Source of the DNA: Clostridia bacterium | GTDB lineage: Bacteria; Bacillota; Clostridia; Christensenellales; Borkfalkiaceae | DNA length: 35,054 nt | Reading direction: 5' to 3' | Assembly (NCBI GenBank): GCA_021202395.1 | Contig: JAJQDC010000015.1 | Coordinates: forward strand, 75,350 to 110,403 | Translations under genes and position numbers: made by a program | The notes under the pieces: generated by a model | Told to the model about the DNA's origin: nothing | The model's input: the letters and a program-made list of their open reading frames with translations, nothing else | Databases searched by the model: none | Part shown: positions 32,692 through 35,054 of the stretch, piece by piece | Position numbering within the stretch: the stretch's first letter is position 1 | Layout of the letters: each line of letters begins with the position of its first letter

Positions 32692-33969
32692 TTATTTTGA
32701 TAAAATTCTTAAACCTTTGGGGTAATGGTTTTTGGCTACGCCGCCAGAACACTTGCCCCAGCCGAGCGGAAAGCCCTTGTAGGTTACCGCCTGCCAGCCG
32801 CTTGCAGACGGGCTGCAAGCTACTGTAAGCCCCTTTAAGTAGTCGTAAGCCTGCCCTTCAGAAAGCTCTACGCCGCTTACATTTCTGCCAAGGCACATTG
32901 CAAGTGAATGAGACGGGGTGAATCTGCCGTTTACAAACTCGCCAAGGCGAACGCCTGCACGCAGCGTCTGCACTTGCGGCACGGGGCAGCCGTACGGCAA
33001 GGAATACAATACGCCGCCAGCAAGGTACAAATTATCAAACCTTTCAGTAAGATAATCACTTTCAAAGGCGCGGTACAGCTTTTCTTTTTGTTTATCTTTA
33101 AAAACGGGGGCCGCGGTAAAGCTGTTTGTTTCGCCGCCGCATTTGCTCATTAAAGCGGCAAAATGCCCTTCCCCAAGAACCTTGTGCGGGTAAAGCTTTT
33201 CCTGCCGCTCAAGCTTGTATTCTGCGTGTTCAGACAAAAAGCTGTTTAGTTGCCACTCGTCTTCTTCTTCGGCAAACGTACATGTAGAGTAAACTATACT
33301 GCCGCCGTCTTTTAAAAGTTTATGTGCGCAATTTAAAATTTCACGCTGGCGGGCGGCACACATCTCTACATTTTTAAGGGACCATTCGCTTACGGCTGCT
33401 TCTTCCTTGCGGAACATGCCTTCACCCGAACAGGGTGCGTCCACAAGAATTTTATCAAAACAGCCTGCATACTTATCAGCAAGAGCGGCGGGGCTGGCAA
33501 CCGTTACAACTGCGTTGCGTATACCCATACGTTCTGCATTCTGCGAAAGAATTTTTGCGCGGGAAAAGTTGATTTCATTTAAAAAAATTATACCCTTGCC
33601 GCCCATAGACTGCGCAAGCTGCGTACCCTTGCCGCCTGGTGCGGAACATAAATCGAGCACGGCTTCGCCGCCCTTTACGTTCAACAGCGGCGCCGCACAC
33701 ATGGCAGAAGGTTCCTGCACGTAGTAAAGCCCTGCAAAATGCTCTATAAATTTACCGGGTTTTTCTTCGGTAATGTAAAAGCCGTCTTTCTCCCACGGAA
33801 CGGGAGCGACGGCAAACGGAGAGACTTTTGCAAACTCTTCTGCTGGAATTTTAAGCGTATTAACCCTTATACCGCGCACAGCAGGGTTGCCGTAAACGGC
33901 GGCAAAATCGCCGTATTCTGCCGGCATACGGGCTTTTATTCTGTTTAAAAAGTCCTGCGGTACGTTCAT
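32692..33969 (-). CDS. RsmF/NOL1-NOP2-Sun family RNA m5C methyltransferase
   Basis: 425 residues. SAM-dependent cytosine-C5 methyltransferase acting on rRNA or tRNA. SAM motif DLCSAPGGKGTQLA (about 107-120), motif IV DAPCSGEGMFRK and motif VI YSTCTF hold the two catalytic Cys. The N-terminus PAEYGDFAAVYGNPAVRGIRVNTLK is typical. The C-terminal 140 residues (LGEFVNGRFTPSHSLAMCLG ... GWGKCSGGVAKNHYPKGLR) match the RNA-binding tail of bacterial RsmF-like enzymes. The exact target base is not predictable. Its start overlaps the upstream exonuclease gene by 4 bp. Confidence 0.93.
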   Translation of the reverse strand: MNVPQDFLNRIKARMPAEYGDFAAVYGNPAVRGIRVNTLKIPAEEFAKVSPFAVAPVPWEKDGFYITEEKPGKFIEHFAGLYYVQEPSAMCAAPLLNVKGGEAVLDLCSAPGGKGTQLAQSMGGKGIIFLNEINFSRAKILSQNAERMGIRNAVVTVASPAALADKYAGCFDKILVDAPCSGEGMFRKEEAAVSEWSLKNVEMCAARQREILNCAHKLLKDGGSIVYSTCTFAEEEDEWQLNSFLSEHAEYKLERQEKLYPHKVLGEGHFAALMSKCGGETNSFTAAPVFKDKQKEKLYRAFESDYLTERFDNLYLAGGVLYSLPYGCPVPQVQTLRAGVRLGEFVNGRFTPSHSLAMCLGRNVSGVELSEGQAYDYLKGLTVACSPSASGWQAVTYKGFPLGWGKCSGGVAKNHYPKGLRILSK

Positions 33970-34916
33970 TTTAAAAGCTCCTGCAAGCCTTGCAGGCTCA
34001 AAATTTCTAACCCTTCGGTACTGAGCGCAATGCGCGTGCGGGTGGTTGAATCTTCGGCAGCAGGAACGTATATATTGCAGTCAGCAAGCCGCTGGGTGTA
34101 TACGCCGCCCTTGGAATAGATGGCGTCTAACAGCCCGGTAGAAAGGGTAAGGTCATCTTCTATATTGCGGGAAAAGTTGAATTTTTTACCGCTCAATACG
34201 CCGTTTGCCTTCTTTTTTTTGCGTGAAAGGTAAATAAAAAATTCTCTTCTTACTTTGGAACGCTCTTCCTTTTCTGCCTTTATCCTGGCAAGATATTCTA
34301 CCGAACCCTGCGAACGGGGTTTTGTTATACGGTAATCTTCTATACTGCCGCGGGTGATTTTTAAATTTTTTTCAAGCTGGGCAAAGGTACAATTTTCCGC
34401 CTTGCAAAACTCCTGCGCGATGCGCATTGTTGCGTAGGCATCGTCTGCCGCACGGTGGGGTGTGAACTCTATATTAAGGTCTTTGGTAATGTATTCAAGC
34501 CCGAACTGGCGCGCAAAGCCGCCTACTTTGGTCATATAAATAAGCTGTGTATCAGAAAATTTAAATTTGAAAGAAGGCAAAGAAAATCTTTTTGTTTCTA
34601 AATTTAAATAGTTTACGTCGTTGCACGTTGCATGCCCCGCCACTATGTTATCTTTATCTTCTAACAGGGCTTTGATTACGGGGTATGCCGAACGGAAATC
34701 GGGATGTTTTTTAAATTCGTTGTATTTATACGGAAGGACTATCCCCTTTTCCCCTTTGCTGTCGGTAAGGTGAAAGGCGCCGCGGGGGTTTATAAGGATA
34801 TCTTCCTTTTTGATTATATTGAATTGTTCGTCGCAAAGGACGTACCCGAATGCACAAATTTTAGCCATGGTTTTATATACGCTGGCGCACTCGATATCAA
34901 AAAATACAAGATTCAT
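33966..34916 (-). CDS. DEDDh 3'-5' exonuclease (DnaQ-like) with BRCT-like C-terminus
   Basis: 316 residues. The exonuclease domain (about 1-175) has FFDIECAS (Asp, Glu), GHATCNDVNYL (Asp) and PHRAADDA (His, Asp), the full DEDDh set. A basic linker (about 195-235, with KKKK) leads to about 80 residues reading LSGKKFNFSRNIEDDL ... LLDAIYSKGGVYTQRL ... CNIYV, resembling a BRCT fold (G-K-x-F, a GG turn and a closing hydrophobic strand). Probable DNA repair or RNA/DNA trimming nuclease; polymerase III epsilon itself is less likely given the context. It is co-transcribed with the methyltransferase through an ATGA overlap. Confidence 0.88.
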   Translation of the reverse strand: MNLVFFDIECASVYKTMAKICAFGYVLCDEQFNIIKKEDILINPRGAFHLTDSKGEKGIVLPYKYNEFKKHPDFRSAYPVIKALLEDKDNIVAGHATCNDVNYLNLETKRFSLPSFKFKFSDTQLIYMTKVGGFARQFGLEYITKDLNIEFTPHRAADDAYATMRIAQEFCKAENCTFAQLEKNLKITRGSIEDYRITKPRSQGSVEYLARIKAEKEERSKVRREFFIYLSRKKKKANGVLSGKKFNFSRNIEDDLTLSTGLLDAIYSKGGVYTQRLADCNIYVPAAEDSTTRTRIALSTEGLEILSLQGLQELLK

Positions 34917-34953
34917 AAAAGTCCGAATTTAAATTTAAGCAAATTACTTTTAA

Positions 34954-34982
34954 ATTATATCACACGGTGTTAAAAATATCAA
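34954..34982 (-). promoter_or_regulatory. Promoter of the exonuclease-methyltransferase operon
   Basis: Minus strand: -35 TTGATA (34977-34982), 17-bp spacer, -10 TATAAT (34954-34959), a near-consensus sigma-A promoter. Nothing recognisable from 34983 to the right end. Confidence 0.75.
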
Positions 34983-35054
34983 CAAATATAAGCTTTGATT
35001 AAATTTTTAGTATAAGGTTAAAACCAGATTTTAAATTATCGGGCGGCGCAATGC

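Overview
The window looks like a chromosomal segment of an anaerobic, Gram-positive, Clostridia-like bacterium (Bacillota), probably an uncultured gut lineage. The basis is the tig-clpP-clpX-lon-engB order, a PyrK-dependent class 1B pyr operon, Gram-positive lipoproteins with Cys lipoboxes, a BspA-like leucine-rich-repeat surface protein, a SpoVB/MurJ-type flippase beside a LysM protein, strong purine-rich Shine-Dalgarno sites and 17-bp-spaced sigma-A promoters. The exact order or family is inference. I see no tRNA, rRNA, CRISPR array, transposase or phage gene.

Layout. (1) 1-3601: a very large minus-strand lipoprotein gene (Cys-rich modules, a Ser-Thr-Glu-Gly-Gly linker, BspA-type LRRs) running off the left edge, with a long structured leader that starts at its promoter. 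(2) 3710-4929: a CDF-family metal exporter, probably for Mn. (3) 4957-12162, minus strand: trigger factor, ClpP, ClpX, Lon, EngB and a divergent membrane sugar transferase, a proteostasis/ribosome-assembly cluster. (4) 12205-16306, plus strand: RqcH, a small membrane protein, two small winged-helix-plus-TM proteins and a membrane-anchored extracellular beta-rich protein. (5) 16322-16502: a MITE-like intergenic repeat. (6) 16645-22864, minus strand: pyrB-C-F-K-(membrane protein)-D-E behind an attenuator leader. (7) 22924-24864, minus strand: a metallophosphoesterase, a conserved-looking unknown protein and a double-LysM protein; 24969-26492, plus strand: a SpoVB/MurJ flippase. (8) 26661-27394, minus strand: a split TauE/SafE (TSUP) transporter. 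(9) 27497-32131, plus strand: a 1,495-residue surface protein with both an N-terminal lipobox and a C-terminal TM helix plus acidic cytoplasmic tail. (10) 32140-32600: more intergenic repeats. (11) 32641-34982, minus strand: an RsmF-like m5C methyltransferase and a DEDDh exonuclease with a BRCT-like tail.

How the parts work together. Region 3 couples nascent-chain folding (Tig), regulated proteolysis (ClpXP, Lon) and 50S maturation (EngB); divergent RqcH adds ribosome-associated quality control, since it tags stalled chains with C-terminal alanine tails that ClpXP can degrade. Region 6 covers UMP synthesis from aspartate and carbamoyl phosphate; the carbamoyl-phosphate synthase genes are not in the window.

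The most unusual signals are the dual-anchored giant surface protein, the LRR-gene leader with mutually exclusive pairings, the sugar transferase lacking the catalytic Asp-Glu pair, the pyr attenuator without a visible PyrR box, the membrane protein embedded in the pyr operon, the half-size TSUP pair, the twin winged-helix/TM proteins, and a repeat hairpin whose stem differs between two copies while pairing is kept. No single system here is proven new; the calls rest on reading the sequence without database searches.
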